A stretch of 56,757 nucleotides of DNA from Arthrobacter sp. (lineage in GTDB: Bacteria > Actinomycetota > Actinomycetes > Actinomycetales > Micrococcaceae). Positions 1-8,138 of the stretch are shown here, piece after piece. Position 1 is the stretch's first letter, and the number at the start of each line of letters is the position of its first letter. Where the stretch lies: assembly GCA_023264815.1 (NCBI GenBank), contig JAHFUZ010000005.1:129842-186598 (forward strand). Reading direction: 5' to 3'. The notes under the pieces were generated by a model that was not told the origin of the DNA, did no database searches, and worked only from the letters and a program-made list of their open reading frames with translations. Position numbers and translations under genes: made by a program.

Positions 1-578
1 GGGCCTACGGTTTCGTGCAGCTGGCCCAGGCACAGGCGCTCGAACGTGCGGGCCTGGATGCCCAGGGCCCGGGAGCCGAGCTCGGACACCAGGATGGAAG
101 CGCGGGCAAAGATCAGGTCGCCGGTGAGGACCGCTACGGAGTTGCCCCAGACCTCGTGGGCCGTGGGGGCGCCGCGGCGGAATGGGGCGGAGTCCATCAC
201 GTCGTCGTGATACAGCGTGGCCAGGTGGGTCAGCTCCACCACCACGGCAGCCTGCACCACGGCGGGCAGGGAGGCGTCGCCCAGGTGGGCGCACAGCAGG
301 GTCAGCAGCGGGCGGATGCGCTTGCCGCCGGCTTCCACGAGGTGCCGCGACGTCGCGTCAGCCAGCGGATCGGAGTTGGCAATGGCCTCGCGGAGTTTCT
401 TCTCCACCCGCGCCAGGTTGGTGGTGATGGCGGGGCCCAGCTCGGCGTCCTCCGCGATCGCCGCGAAGCCTGCCGGAAGCTGGAGTCCGGTGGCAATCGC
501 GGTGGTGTTGAGGCTGGGTTCGGAGTCCGGCAGGCCGTGCCCGGCGTGCGTCCAGCTGTGGTCTGCGGAGTTAGTCAC
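1..578 (-). CDS. Polyprenyl diphosphate synthase, 3' end outside the window
   Basis: Trans-isoprenyl diphosphate synthase that would build the long prenyl tail of menaquinone from farnesyl diphosphate and IPP. The visible 192 codons carry GGKRIRP (about residues 84-90) and the first Asp-rich motif in YHDDVMD (about 124-129), which binds the Mg-diphosphate; the second Asp-rich motif lies beyond the window edge. I chose the GTG at 578 because it overlaps the TGA of the upstream reductase by 4 bases (GTGA), so the two are translationally coupled. It is the third gene of menG - reductase - synthase, which points to heptaprenyl- to nonaprenyl-type synthase duty in the MK pathway; the exact chain length cannot be read from sequence. 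Confidence 0.9.
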   Translation of the reverse strand, partial: MTNSADHSWTHAGHGLPDSEPSLNTTAIATGLQLPAGFAAIAEDAELGPAITTNLARVEKKLREAIANSDPLADATSRHLVEAGGKRIRPLLTLLCAHLGDASLPAVVQAAVVVELTHLATLYHDDVMDSAPFRRGAPTAHEVWGNSVAVLTGDLIFARASILVSELGSRALGIQARTFERLCLGQLHETVG

Positions 579-1906
579 TGGTTAACCCTAACTTTTTGTT
601 GCGGATACCGCTGGTTCGTAGCCGAAGGCGTATTTGATGTGGCCGGAACCAGCGATTCCAGGACGCGGATCACCCGGTCTTCAAAGCCCTTTGCGGACGG
701 GTCCGTGAGGTTGGCAAGGAGTCGCACTACGAACCGCATCAGGACCGGGATGGGCATCCCGGTCCGCAGTGCGAGTTTCATCACGGCAGGCTTTCCGATC
801 AGCGCGGCAAACGCCCGCCCCAGCGTGAAGTGCGATCCCCACTGGCCGCGCACATAGTCCGCGTAACCCGCCAGGTGCGCGTCGGCGTCGTACGTTGACC
901 CCGCGGCAAAAGACCGTGCGGACGCGTCAATGATGAACTCCGCGGCGAACCGCGCCGACTCCATGGCATAGGAGATGCCCTCGCCGTTGAACGGGGACAC
1001 CATGCCGCCGGCGTCGCCCAGCAGCAGGAGGCCGGGCGAGTAGTGCGGGGTGCGGTTGAAGCCCATGGGCAGGGCGGCGCCGCGGATTTCGCCCACCTGG
1101 TTCTCCGGCGTGAAGCCCCACTCGGCGGGCATGCCGGCGGTCCATTCGCGCAGGACCTGCTTGTAGTCGAGCTTGCCGAATTCCTTGGACGAATTCAGGA
1201 TGCCCAGGCCCACATTGGACGTGCCGTCGCCCACGCCGAACACCCAGCCGTAGCCGGGGAGGAGCTTGCCGTCGCGGCCGGGGAGTTCCAGCCAGCCTTC
1301 CATCCAGTCGTCGTCGGTCCGGGGCGAGGTGAAGTACGTACGGACGGCCACACCCAGGGGGCGGTCGTCGCGCTTCTGGAGCCCTGCGGACACGGCGGTT
1401 CGCGTGGAGTTTCCGTCCGCGGCGAGAACGACGTCGGCGCTGAAGTCGCGCGTCTGCCCCGTCTTGCGGCCGGACTCGTCCAGGAGCGCTGCGCGGACAC
1501 CGGTCACGCGGCCGTCCTCCGAACGCAGGGCTTCGGTGACGCTGTGCCGCTCGAGGATGTCAGCGCCGGCGGACTGTGCGTGCCGGGCCAGTTCCTCATC
1601 GAAACCCAGGCGCGTGCGGATGAGGCCGTACTGCGGGAAGTCTGAAACCTCAGGCCAGGGCAGCTCGATGGTGCGGCCGCCGGCGATCAGGCGCAGGCCC
1701 TTATTGCGGCGCCAGCCCTTGGTTTCGGGGTGCGGCAGGCCGAGCTTCTGGATTTCACGGACGGCCCGCGGGGTCAGGCCGTCGCCGCACACTTTCTCGC
1801 GCGGGAAGCTGGTTTTCTCCAGGACGGTGACGCTAATGCCCGCCTTGGCAAGGTAGTAGGCAGCGGTGGATCCGGCCGGCCCGGCGCCGACGATGAGTAC
1901 ATTCAC
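575..1906 (-). CDS. Geranylgeranyl reductase family FAD protein, likely menaquinone reductase (MenJ-type)
   Basis: A 443-residue flavoprotein. The N-terminal Rossmann motif VGAGPAGSTAAYYL starts at about residue 6, followed by the family motif VCGDGLTPRAV near residue 42 and the second FAD motif LLLGDAGGMVSPFNGEG in the C-terminal half. Family members hydrogenate isoprenoid chains; in mycobacteria MenJ saturates one unit of the menaquinone tail. Its position between menG and a polyprenyl synthase supports the same role here, and would fit the partly hydrogenated menaquinones known from Arthrobacter (inference). An open frame extends upstream to 2218, but homology begins at VNVLIVGAG, so the GTG at 1906 is used, 5 bases after the menG stop. 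Confidence 0.9.
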   Translation of the reverse strand: MNVLIVGAGPAGSTAAYYLAKAGISVTVLEKTSFPREKVCGDGLTPRAVREIQKLGLPHPETKGWRRNKGLRLIAGGRTIELPWPEVSDFPQYGLIRTRLGFDEELARHAQSAGADILERHSVTEALRSEDGRVTGVRAALLDESGRKTGQTRDFSADVVLAADGNSTRTAVSAGLQKRDDRPLGVAVRTYFTSPRTDDDWMEGWLELPGRDGKLLPGYGWVFGVGDGTSNVGLGILNSSKEFGKLDYKQVLREWTAGMPAEWGFTPENQVGEIRGAALPMGFNRTPHYSPGLLLLGDAGGMVSPFNGEGISYAMESARFAAEFIIDASARSFAAGSTYDADAHLAGYADYVRGQWGSHFTLGRAFAALIGKPAVMKLALRTGMPIPVLMRFVVRLLANLTDPSAKGFEDRVIRVLESLVPATSNTPSATNQRYPQQKVRVNQ

Positions 1907-1911
1907 AGGTA

Positions 1912-2688
1912 TCAGCGGGTGATGTTGCGGCGGAGCTTGGCCACGGGGCCCTTGTGCGCGGCAATGGCCTCTGCCGCACCGTCCGGCTTTGTCGCGAGCG
2001 GTTTGGTGGCGCGGTGCACGGCCACGATGCCGCCTGTCAGATTGCGGTAGGTGACCTTTTCCCAGCCAGATTCGTGCAGCCACGCGGCCAGGTGGTCCTG
2101 GTCCGGCCAGGCGCGGATGGACTCGGCAAGGTAGACATAGGCATCCGGGTTGGAGGCAACCTTCACGGCGATGGCGGGCAGGGCACGCATGAGGTATTCG
2201 GTATACATGGTGCGCCACAGCGGAACCACCGGTGCGGAGAACTCGGCGATAACCAGCTTGCCGCCGGGCTTGGTGACGCGGAGCATCTCGGCCAGGGCCT
2301 TCTTGGGCTCGTTGACGTTGCGCAGCCCAAACGAGATGGTGCTGGCGTCGAAGCTGTTGTCCGCGAAAGGCAGGTTGGTGGCATCACCGGCAACAAAGTT
2401 GATATCCGGGCGGCGGCGCTTGCCGACCTTGAGCATGCCAAGGGAGAAATCACAGGCCACCACATCTATGCCTGCATCGGCATATGGCTCGCTGGAAGTC
2501 CCGGTTCCGGCGGCGAGGTCCAGCACGCGCTGGCCGGGCCGCACATCCACCGCTTCAACCACGATCTTCCGCCAGCGGCGGGTCTGTCCCATGGAGAGGA
2601 CATCGTTGACGACGTCGTATTTGGGTGCGACGTCGTCAAACATCGTGGCTACTTCGTCCGGACGCTTATCCAAGGATGCTCGGTTCAC
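1912..2688 (-). CDS. menG: Demethylmenaquinone methyltransferase MenG/UbiE
   Basis: SAM-dependent C-methyltransferase converting demethylmenaquinone to menaquinone, the last methylation of the pathway. The 258-residue protein shows the UbiE N-terminus ([19 protein letters not shown]), SAM motif [13 protein letters not shown] near residue 55, and the family motif [19 protein letters not shown] followed by [11 protein letters not shown]. First gene of a minus-strand operon with the reductase and the polyprenyl synthase. Its promoter lies in the roughly 105-base gap to the divergent isochorismate synthase gene. Confidence 0.95.
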   Translation of the reverse strand: MNRASLDKRPDEVATMFDDVAPKYDVVNDVLSMGQTRRWRKIVVEAVDVRPGQRVLDLAAGTGTSSEPYADAGIDVVACDFSLGMLKVGKRRRPDINFVAGDATNLPFADNSFDASTISFGLRNVNEPKKALAEMLRVTKPGGKLVIAEFSAPVVPLWRTMYTEYLMRALPAIAVKVASNPDAYVYLAESIRAWPDQDHLAAWLHESGWEKVTYRNLTGGIVAVHRATKPLATKPDGAAEAIAAHKGPVAKLRRNITR

Positions 2689-2793
2689 CCGCTCATTGTC
2701 TCAAATGTTCTGCAGGCCCCCTAACCGTGGGCAAATCTTGGGCTCTGGGCTGAAAGTACCGCGCAGTAGCGTGCAGAGTACTGTTGTCTCATC

Positions 2794-4137
2794 ATGACGA
2801 GCACGTTCCGCACCCTCACGGTCCCCCTGGATGGCAACGCTTCTGACGGCGGACTGCCGCAGTTCCTGGTCCGGGACGACGTCCTTTGCTGGACCCGCCG
2901 CGAAGCCGGCCTGGTGGGCTTTGGCGAGATCACGCGTTTCACGGCAACCGGCCCCGAGCGCTTCCTCGAGGCAGACATCTGGTGGCGCCACCTGGTCCTC
3001 GAAGCGGACATCACTGATTCGGTGGAGCTGCCCGGCACCGGGCCTGTTGCCTTCGGATCGTTCGCCTTCTCCAAGAAGTCCACCCACGAATCGCGCCTTA
3101 TTGTCCCGGAGATTGTGGTGGGCGTCAGGGACGGCCAGTACTGGCTCACCCAGCTGACGTTCGACGACGGCGAACTCACCGAGGCGGGCGCGCGCGCCGC
3201 CCTGGACCGCTGGCTCAGTGGCGGCAGCACCCAGGGTGAGGTCGCCGCCGGGGCGGATTCCGCCGTCGTGCGTTCTCTGCCCGCAGCGCCCGGTGCCACG
3301 CTGCATACCGGGTCGCTCAGTGAGGAAGCCTGGATGGCGGCCGTGGCTGCCGGCGTGGAGGAGATCCGTACCGGGGCGCTGGAGAAGCTGGTGCTGGCCC
3401 GGGACATTGTGGCTACCGTGCCGTCGGGCGTGAACGCCGCGACGGTGCTGCGCGAACTGGCCGGGCGTTACCGCGAATGCTGGACGTATGGCGTGGATGG
3501 CCTGGTGGGCGCGACGCCGGAAATGCTGATCCAGGTGGAGGGCCGGACCGCGCAGGCACGCGTGCTGGCCGGCACCCTGGACCGCCGCGACGCCCATGGC
3601 GAGGACGGCATCCCCATGGACTATGCCGAGCGGGTGCTGGGCGGCTCGGAGAAGCAGCGGCACGAGCACGAGATCGCCATCCAGTCGCTGACCTCACAGC
3701 TGGCGCCGTTTTCCGAGGCCATGAACGCCCACGACGAGCCTTTCATTCTGGAGCTGCCCAACGTTTGGCACCTGGCCTCGGACGTAAAGGCGGAGCTCAC
3801 CGAGGTGGAGGGCCACGTGCCAACCTGCCTCGCGCTGATTAACGCGCTGCACCCCACTGCTGCGGTCTGCGGGACACCCACGCTGGTGGCCGGGGCGCTG
3901 ATCCGCAAGCTGGAACACCTGGACCGGGGACCGTATGCCGGGCCGGTGGGCTGGCTGGACGCCGCAGGCAACGGCGAGTGGGGCATCGCCCTGCGCGGTG
4001 CCGTGATCGAAGCCACCGACCGCGTCAGGCTCTACGCCGGCTGCGGCATCGTTGACGGCTCCCAACCCGAGGCCGAGCTGGCAGAGACGTGGGCCAAGTT
4101 CCGGCCGATGCTCGAATCCCTCGGCATTTCCAGTTAG
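2794..4137 (+). CDS. menF: Isochorismate synthase (menaquinone pathway)
   Basis: Chorismate-utilising enzyme of 447 residues that converts chorismate to isochorismate, the entry step of menaquinone synthesis. The C-terminal half holds the conserved blocks of the family: KLVLARDIV, the substrate block VGATPEMLIQVEG, the Mg-binding SEKQRHEHEIA, LNALHPTAAVCGTP (here INALHPTAAVCGTP), GPYAGPVGW and YAGCGIVDGSQPE. Divergent from menG; with menD and menC in the same window this supports isochorismate synthase rather than salicylate or anthranilate synthase. The ATG at 2794 has no strong Shine-Dalgarno sequence. Confidence 0.9.
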   Translation: MTSTFRTLTVPLDGNASDGGLPQFLVRDDVLCWTRREAGLVGFGEITRFTATGPERFLEADIWWRHLVLEADITDSVELPGTGPVAFGSFAFSKKSTHESRLIVPEIVVGVRDGQYWLTQLTFDDGELTEAGARAALDRWLSGGSTQGEVAAGADSAVVRSLPAAPGATLHTGSLSEEAWMAAVAAGVEEIRTGALEKLVLARDIVATVPSGVNAATVLRELAGRYRECWTYGVDGLVGATPEMLIQVEGRTAQARVLAGTLDRRDAHGEDGIPMDYAERVLGGSEKQRHEHEIAIQSLTSQLAPFSEAMNAHDEPFILELPNVWHLASDVKAELTEVEGHVPTCLALINALHPTAAVCGTPTLVAGALIRKLEHLDRGPYAGPVGWLDAAGNGEWGIALRGAVIEATDRVRLYAGCGIVDGSQPEAELAETWAKFRPMLESLGISS

Positions 4138-4151
4138 TCAGCGCCACCTGG

Positions 4152-4171
4152 CGTTTTGGACGCTCAAAACG
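4152..4171 (+). terminator. Weak hairpin after menF
   Basis: A perfect 7-bp stem CGTTTTG / CAAAACG with the 6-base loop GACGCT lies 14 bases past the menF stop. There is no following T-run, so termination is only plausible. Confidence 0.3.
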
Positions 4172-4266
4172 ACTGTTTGCGCTAGCGGGTTGGACGGGGC
4201 GTCCGGGATTGCAGACAAGAGCGGCCACTAAACTCTTGAAAAGGCTGTGATTTAGTTATCCAATAG

Positions 4267-4281
4267 TGAAACTAAGTTTCA
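4267..4281. promoter_or_regulatory. Palindrome upstream of the amino acid ABC transporter
   Basis: TGAAACTAAGTTTCA is a perfect inverted repeat (6-bp arms, 3-base centre) in an AT-rich stretch about 80 bases before the binding-protein gene. It stands out from the surrounding GC-rich DNA and sits where a promoter or operator is expected. The regulator is unknown. Confidence 0.4.
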
Positions 4282-4360
4282 TGTGATGCACATCTCTCAT
4301 TCGGCGATACACTATGAACCGATTTAGTACCGCATACCCCTGCAACAAAAGGTAAAAAAC

Positions 4361-5164
4361 ATGCAGCTCACGTCCCTGGCCCAGGCCAAGATCGCCGCCA
4401 AGGCAGCAGCAATCCTGGCCGCTGGCGCACTCACCCTCACTGCCTGCGGCGGCAGCACCACCACCCCCGCAGCGTCCGAAGGTGGCGTCCAGCTCATCAA
4501 CGCCGGCAAGCTCACCGTCTGCTCGGACATCCCGTACGAGCCTTTCGAATTCCAGAAGGACGGCAAGATCGTCGGCTTCGACATGGACATCGCCAACGAG
4601 ATCGCCAAGGACCTCAAAGCCGAACTCAGCGTGGTGGACAGCTCGTTTGAAGCCATCGAGACGGGCACCGCACTGACCGGGTGTGACCTCTCCATTTCCT
4701 CGGTATCCATCACGGATGTCCGCAAGTCGGTCATGGACTTCTCCAACCCGTACATGGACGACGACCTCACGCTCGTGGCCTCCACCGCGTCCGGGATCAC
4801 GGACATCAACAGCGCCAAGGGCAAGAAGGTCGGTGTCCAGCAGGCCACCACGGGCGCCAAGTACGCGGCGGAGAAGGGAATCGACGCCCAGCAGTTCGAG
4901 GACAGCGGGCTCCTGGTCCAGGCCATCCAGGCCGGCACCATCGACGCCGCCCTGGGTAACCAGTCCATCCTGGCCTACGCCATCAAGGACGACCCCAAGT
5001 TCAAGCGCGTGGAGGACTACACGTCCGGTGAAAAGCTGGGCATCTCCATCAAGAAGGGCAACACCGCCATGGCCGAGAAGGTCAACGCAACCCTCAAGCG
5101 CATCACCGACGACGGCAGCCTGAAGAAGTTCGAGACCATCTGGTTCGGCGAGACCGCCAAGTAA
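4361..5164 (+). CDS. Polar amino acid ABC transporter, substrate-binding lipoprotein
   Basis: Periplasmic-binding-protein type 3 family, 267 residues, anchored outside the membrane. The lipobox ends LTAC with the lipidated Cys at about residue 29, followed by the typical start of the family: a leading Gly-Lys-Leu strand (AGKLTVCSDIPYEPFEF), the block GKIVGFDMDIANEIAKDL, and GVQQATTGAKYA in the second lobe. Glutamate/glutamine/cystine-type ligands are usual for this family; the exact amino acid is not readable. A clear ribosome site (AAAGG) precedes the ATG. First gene of a three-gene transporter operon with a hairpin before the permease. Confidence 0.92.
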   Translation: MQLTSLAQAKIAAKAAAILAAGALTLTACGGSTTTPAASEGGVQLINAGKLTVCSDIPYEPFEFQKDGKIVGFDMDIANEIAKDLKAELSVVDSSFEAIETGTALTGCDLSISSVSITDVRKSVMDFSNPYMDDDLTLVASTASGITDINSAKGKKVGVQQATTGAKYAAEKGIDAQQFEDSGLLVQAIQAGTIDAALGNQSILAYAIKDDPKFKRVEDYTSGEKLGISIKKGNTAMAEKVNATLKRITDDGSLKKFETIWFGETAK

Positions 5165-5203
5165 CCGCTTTTCGGACTGAGACTCAGCCCTGAGAAAGAC
5201 GCC

Positions 5204-5251
5204 GCTGGGGCCCCTGACGAGCTGCACCGCAGTTCCGTCCGGGGCCCCAGC
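5204..5251 (+). terminator. Strong intra-operon hairpin (partial terminator or stabiliser)
   Basis: An 11-bp perfect stem, GCTGGGGCCCC at 5204-5214 and GGGGCCCCAGC at 5241-5251, lies between the binding-protein and permease genes. There is no T-run. Such hairpins often protect the 5' mRNA or attenuate read-through so that binding protein exceeds permease. Confidence 0.55.
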
Positions 5252-5275
5252 CACGCAAATGAATGTGAGCACCCC

Positions 5276-6067
5276 ATGGCAATGACCGCACGTCAACGGG
5301 CCAGAGTGAGCCTATATATCCAGGTCGGCATCTTCGTTGTGGCGTTGGCCGCGCTGGCCCTGGCCATCGACTGGAAGACCGTCGGCAACAGCGTCTTCAA
5401 CTTCGCCAAGATTGGCCCGATGTTTCCGGACATCTTCCTGGTGGGCCTCAAAAACACCCTGATCTACACCTTCCTCGGCTTCGTGGTGGGCCTTTCCGGC
5501 GGCCTCCTGCTGGCGCTGATGAAGCTCTCCAGCTTCCCGCTGTACCGCTGGATCGCCACCGGCTACATCGAATTCTTCCGCGGCGTCCCGGCCCTGCTGG
5601 TGTTCATCGCCTTCGGCTACGGTGTTCCGCTCGCGTTTGGCGTGCAGTGGAACGTCACCCTGATCGTGATGATCTCGCTGGGTATGGTGGCATCGGCATA
5701 TATCGCCGAGACCCTCCGCGCCGGCCTGCAGGCCGTGCCCAAGGGACAGCTCGAAGCCGCCCGGTCACTCGGCATGCCGCAGTGGCGGGCCATGGTGTCA
5801 ATCGTGATCCCACAGGCGTTCAAGATCGTGCTGCCGCCGCTGACCAACGAGGTCATCCTGCTGACCAAGGATTCCTCGCTGATCTACGTCCTGGGCCTCA
5901 CCGCCTCGCAGTACGAACTGACCAAGTTCGGCCGCGACGGCATCTCCAGCCTGGGCGCGGGCCTCACGCCGCTCCTGGTGGCGGGCGCCTTCTACCTGGT
6001 CATCACCATCCCGCTGAGCCTCCTGGCCCGGAAGTTCGAAAGCCGCTCCGCGCGGACCAAGCGATAG
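5276..6067 (+). CDS. Polar amino acid ABC transporter, permease
   Basis: Integral membrane permease of 263 residues (HisM/GlnP type). Hydrophobic segments start at about residue 15 and continue through the protein. The ATPase-docking EAA loop is clear as [20 protein letters not shown] followed by LGM and [14 protein letters not shown]. Same operon as the binding protein upstream and the ATPase that begins 11 bases downstream. A single permease is present, so it probably acts as a homodimer. Confidence 0.92.
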   Translation: MAMTARQRARVSLYIQVGIFVVALAALALAIDWKTVGNSVFNFAKIGPMFPDIFLVGLKNTLIYTFLGFVVGLSGGLLLALMKLSSFPLYRWIATGYIEFFRGVPALLVFIAFGYGVPLAFGVQWNVTLIVMISLGMVASAYIAETLRAGLQAVPKGQLEAARSLGMPQWRAMVSIVIPQAFKIVLPPLTNEVILLTKDSSLIYVLGLTASQYELTKFGRDGISSLGAGLTPLLVAGAFYLVITIPLSLLARKFESRSARTKR

Positions 6068-6078
6068 GCAGGCAAGCC

Positions 6079-6891
6079 ATGAACGACGTCGTAAATTCCT
6101 CCTCCGGCAGCACCGGGAGCACCGGCACCATCAACGCGGCCGGGGTTTCCATCAAGGACCTGCGCAAATCGTACGGGTCCAACGAAGTCCTCAAGGGCAT
6201 CAGCCTGGACGTGGCGCCCGGCGAAGTGGTGTGCCTGATCGGCCCCTCCGGCTCCGGCAAGTCCACGCTGCTGCGCTGCGTCAACCTCCTGGAGCAGCCC
6301 AACCAGGGTGCCATCAACGTGGGCGGATTCGAAGCCACCGACCCCGACGTGGACATCGACAAGATGCGCCGCAAGGTGGGCATGGTGTTCCAGCAGTTCA
6401 ACCTGTTCCCGCACCTGGACGCCAAGCGGAACTGCACCATCGCCCAGACCAAGGTCCTCAAGCGTTCCCAGGAAGAGGCCAACAAGGTGGCCCAGCACAA
6501 CCTGGAACGCGTGGGGCTGGGCCACCTGTCCGACCGCTTCCCGGACCAGCTTTCCGGCGGCCAGCAGCAGCGCGTGGCGATCGCCCGGGCACTGAGCATG
6601 AACCCCGAACTGATGCTCTTTGACGAGCCCACCTCTGCGCTGGACCCCGAGACCGTGGGCGATGTCCTCTCGGTCATGCGGAACCTGGCCAAGGAGGGCA
6701 TGACCATGCTGGTGGTCACCCACGAGATGGGCTTCGCCCGCGAAGTGGCCGACCGCGTGGTCTTTATGGACGGCGGCGTGGTGGTGGAGGAGGGCGTGGC
6801 CGAGCAGGTCATCGGCGCCCCCACGCAGGCCCGCACCAAGGAGTTCCTGCGCCGCGTGCTGGATCCCACGCACATCGAGATCGAGGAGTAG
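6079..6891 (+). CDS. Polar amino acid ABC transporter, ATP-binding protein
   Basis: ATPase subunit of 270 residues with all key motifs: Walker [11 protein letters not shown]-loop ([11 protein letters not shown]), signature LSGGQQQR, Walker [13 protein letters not shown] and the switch His in VVTHEMGFA. This is the GlnQ/HisP type. The frame is open upstream inside the permease gene, but the ATG at 6079 begins the protein after a short linker ([12 protein letters not shown]) and fits the 11-base gap to the permease stop. Confidence 0.93.
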   Translation: MNDVVNSSSGSTGSTGTINAAGVSIKDLRKSYGSNEVLKGISLDVAPGEVVCLIGPSGSGKSTLLRCVNLLEQPNQGAINVGGFEATDPDVDIDKMRRKVGMVFQQFNLFPHLDAKRNCTIAQTKVLKRSQEEANKVAQHNLERVGLGHLSDRFPDQLSGGQQQRVAIARALSMNPELMLFDEPTSALDPETVGDVLSVMRNLAKEGMTMLVVTHEMGFAREVADRVVFMDGGVVVEEGVAEQVIGAPTQARTKEFLRRVLDPTHIEIEE

Positions 6892-6910
6892 GCCGGGGTC
6901 TTCGCGCTGC

Positions 6911-6978
6911 GAATTACCTGGCGACTCGCAAATTCCCTGGCGCGGCCGACATACCGGTCGCGCCAGGGAATTTCTGCG
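6911..6978. repeat. Palindromic intergenic repeat, copy 1 (CCAGGGAATT family)
   Basis: A 15-bp perfect inverted repeat (AAATTCCCTGGCGCG at 6930-6944, complement at 6959-6973) with a 14-base loop, plus a further half unit GAATTACCTGGCGAC at 6911-6925. A related element lies at 8046-8120, so the pair brackets the AbiEi-like gene. It may also end transcription of the ABC operon. Confidence 0.75.
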
Positions 6979-7953
6979 TCATGGCCATTTTTGCGCGTCG
7001 AAATCGGCCGAACGCGTACCACGGCGGGGCACGCCGGCTGCAGCCAGCATGCCTTCCAGCTTTCCAGGCTCCATAAGATCAGCCCAGTCCCACCTCACCA
7101 CGTTCATCCCGGTGGCACGGATTCGGTTTTCACGTTTCTTCTCCTCCACGACGGCCTGCGACGGCGTCCGCCCGTTGAGGAACTCCGGTTTGATGTACTT
7201 CTCGACGCCATCGAATTCACCCACCACCTTGGCCTGTTTCCAGTAGAAATCCGTGTAGCCAACGAGCCCGGCAGCATCATGGATGGCTTGCTGGAGGACC
7301 GGCGCAACGAACCCGGCAACGTGTATTCGGGAGCGGCTGTAGGATTCACCGGCTGACCCGGACAGCGGGTCTGCAAAGCCCAGGACTGCCTTGATCCTGC
7401 GCTCTGCTGCTGCCGAAAAATTCGATCCGATGCCGGCCTCCAGGTCCTCCTTGTTCAGGGCCGCCAGCCTCAGTGTCCGGTCCGGCCGCAGCACGTGGTC
7501 CAGCGGGGCGACGGCTTCCGTGAAGGGCGTGAACGCCGCCAGATCAAGGACAGTGCGGACGCGGCTTGTGACCAGCAGGCCCTCCCGGCGGACCACGGCC
7601 AGACCCGACGACGCAGCAAAGTGGCGGCGTACCCCGCAACGTGACCGGCCGCCGTCGTTCTTCATGGTCAGCGCCTGGACAGGATGGTTCAGGCCGATGG
7701 TGGGAATTCCCCACACACTGGCTGCCGAGTGTCGGGCGAAGACTGTGGGTTTCTCGAATGCTTCCGCGGAGGCCTCGATGCGGAGCCGGTATTGTTCCCA
7801 CGGCTTCAGCCCTCGCCAGGCAGGCCCATCCGTGTACACGCCGTGCCGGACCCGGACGAGCGTTCCCGCCCTGACATGCTTGGCGAGCGCATTCGGCGTC
7901 AGCCCGTGAAACAGCCGGTCGCGTGAGAGGAGCAGGGGCGGGAGGTCACTCAT
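6979..7953 (-). CDS. AbiEi antitoxin-like / DUF559 endonuclease-fold protein
   Basis: 324 residues. The N-terminus (LFHGLTPNALAKHVRAGTLVRVRHGVY) looks like the winged-helix AbiEi-type antitoxin domain, followed by the family pattern FARHSAASVWG and RTVLDLA. The C-terminus has GEFDGVEKYI... EEKKRENRIRATGMNVVRW, matching the PD-(D/E)xK-like fold (GEFDG, EKKRE) of DUF559/Vsr-like proteins. Such proteins are common, often solitary, in actinobacteria and their function is unproven. No toxin partner is adjacent. The gene is flanked on both sides by the same palindromic repeat. Confidence 0.75.
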   Translation of the reverse strand: MSDLPPLLLSRDRLFHGLTPNALAKHVRAGTLVRVRHGVYTDGPAWRGLKPWEQYRLRIEASAEAFEKPTVFARHSAASVWGIPTIGLNHPVQALTMKNDGGRSRCGVRRHFAASSGLAVVRREGLLVTSRVRTVLDLAAFTPFTEAVAPLDHVLRPDRTLRLAALNKEDLEAGIGSNFSAAAERRIKAVLGFADPLSGSAGESYSRSRIHVAGFVAPVLQQAIHDAAGLVGYTDFYWKQAKVVGEFDGVEKYIKPEFLNGRTPSQAVVEEKKRENRIRATGMNVVRWDWADLMEPGKLEGMLAAAGVPRRGTRSADFDAQKWP

Positions 7954-8045
7954 GTACCGACAATGCCACCCGTGAACCTGCGCCGGCAGGCCAAACCTCC
8001 GCTATGTGGACAACAGCTGGCGACGCACACGTTCGATTCCGAGGC

Positions 8046-8120
8046 GCATATTCCCTGGTGCGGCCGAAATCCCGGTCGCGCCAGGGAATGTGCGCGTCGC
8101 CAGGGAATTGCGGCGTCGCG
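8046..8120. repeat. Palindromic intergenic repeat, copy 2 (CCAGGGAATT family)
   Basis: Contains ATTCCCTGGTGCGGCCG, then CGGTCGCGCCAGGGAAT and a third unit CGTCGCCAGGGAATTGCG. It shares the arms and the GGCCGA...CGGTCGCG loop of the copy at 6911-6978. It lies between the start of the AbiEi-like gene and the 3' end of menD. Confidence 0.75.
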
Positions 8121-8138
8121 GCGGAATCCGCGTCCCGG

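Noticed and set aside
1907..2218. 104-residue N-terminal extension of the geranylgeranyl reductase
   Set aside because: It overlaps menG in another frame and the FAD-binding start follows immediately after the GTG at 1906.
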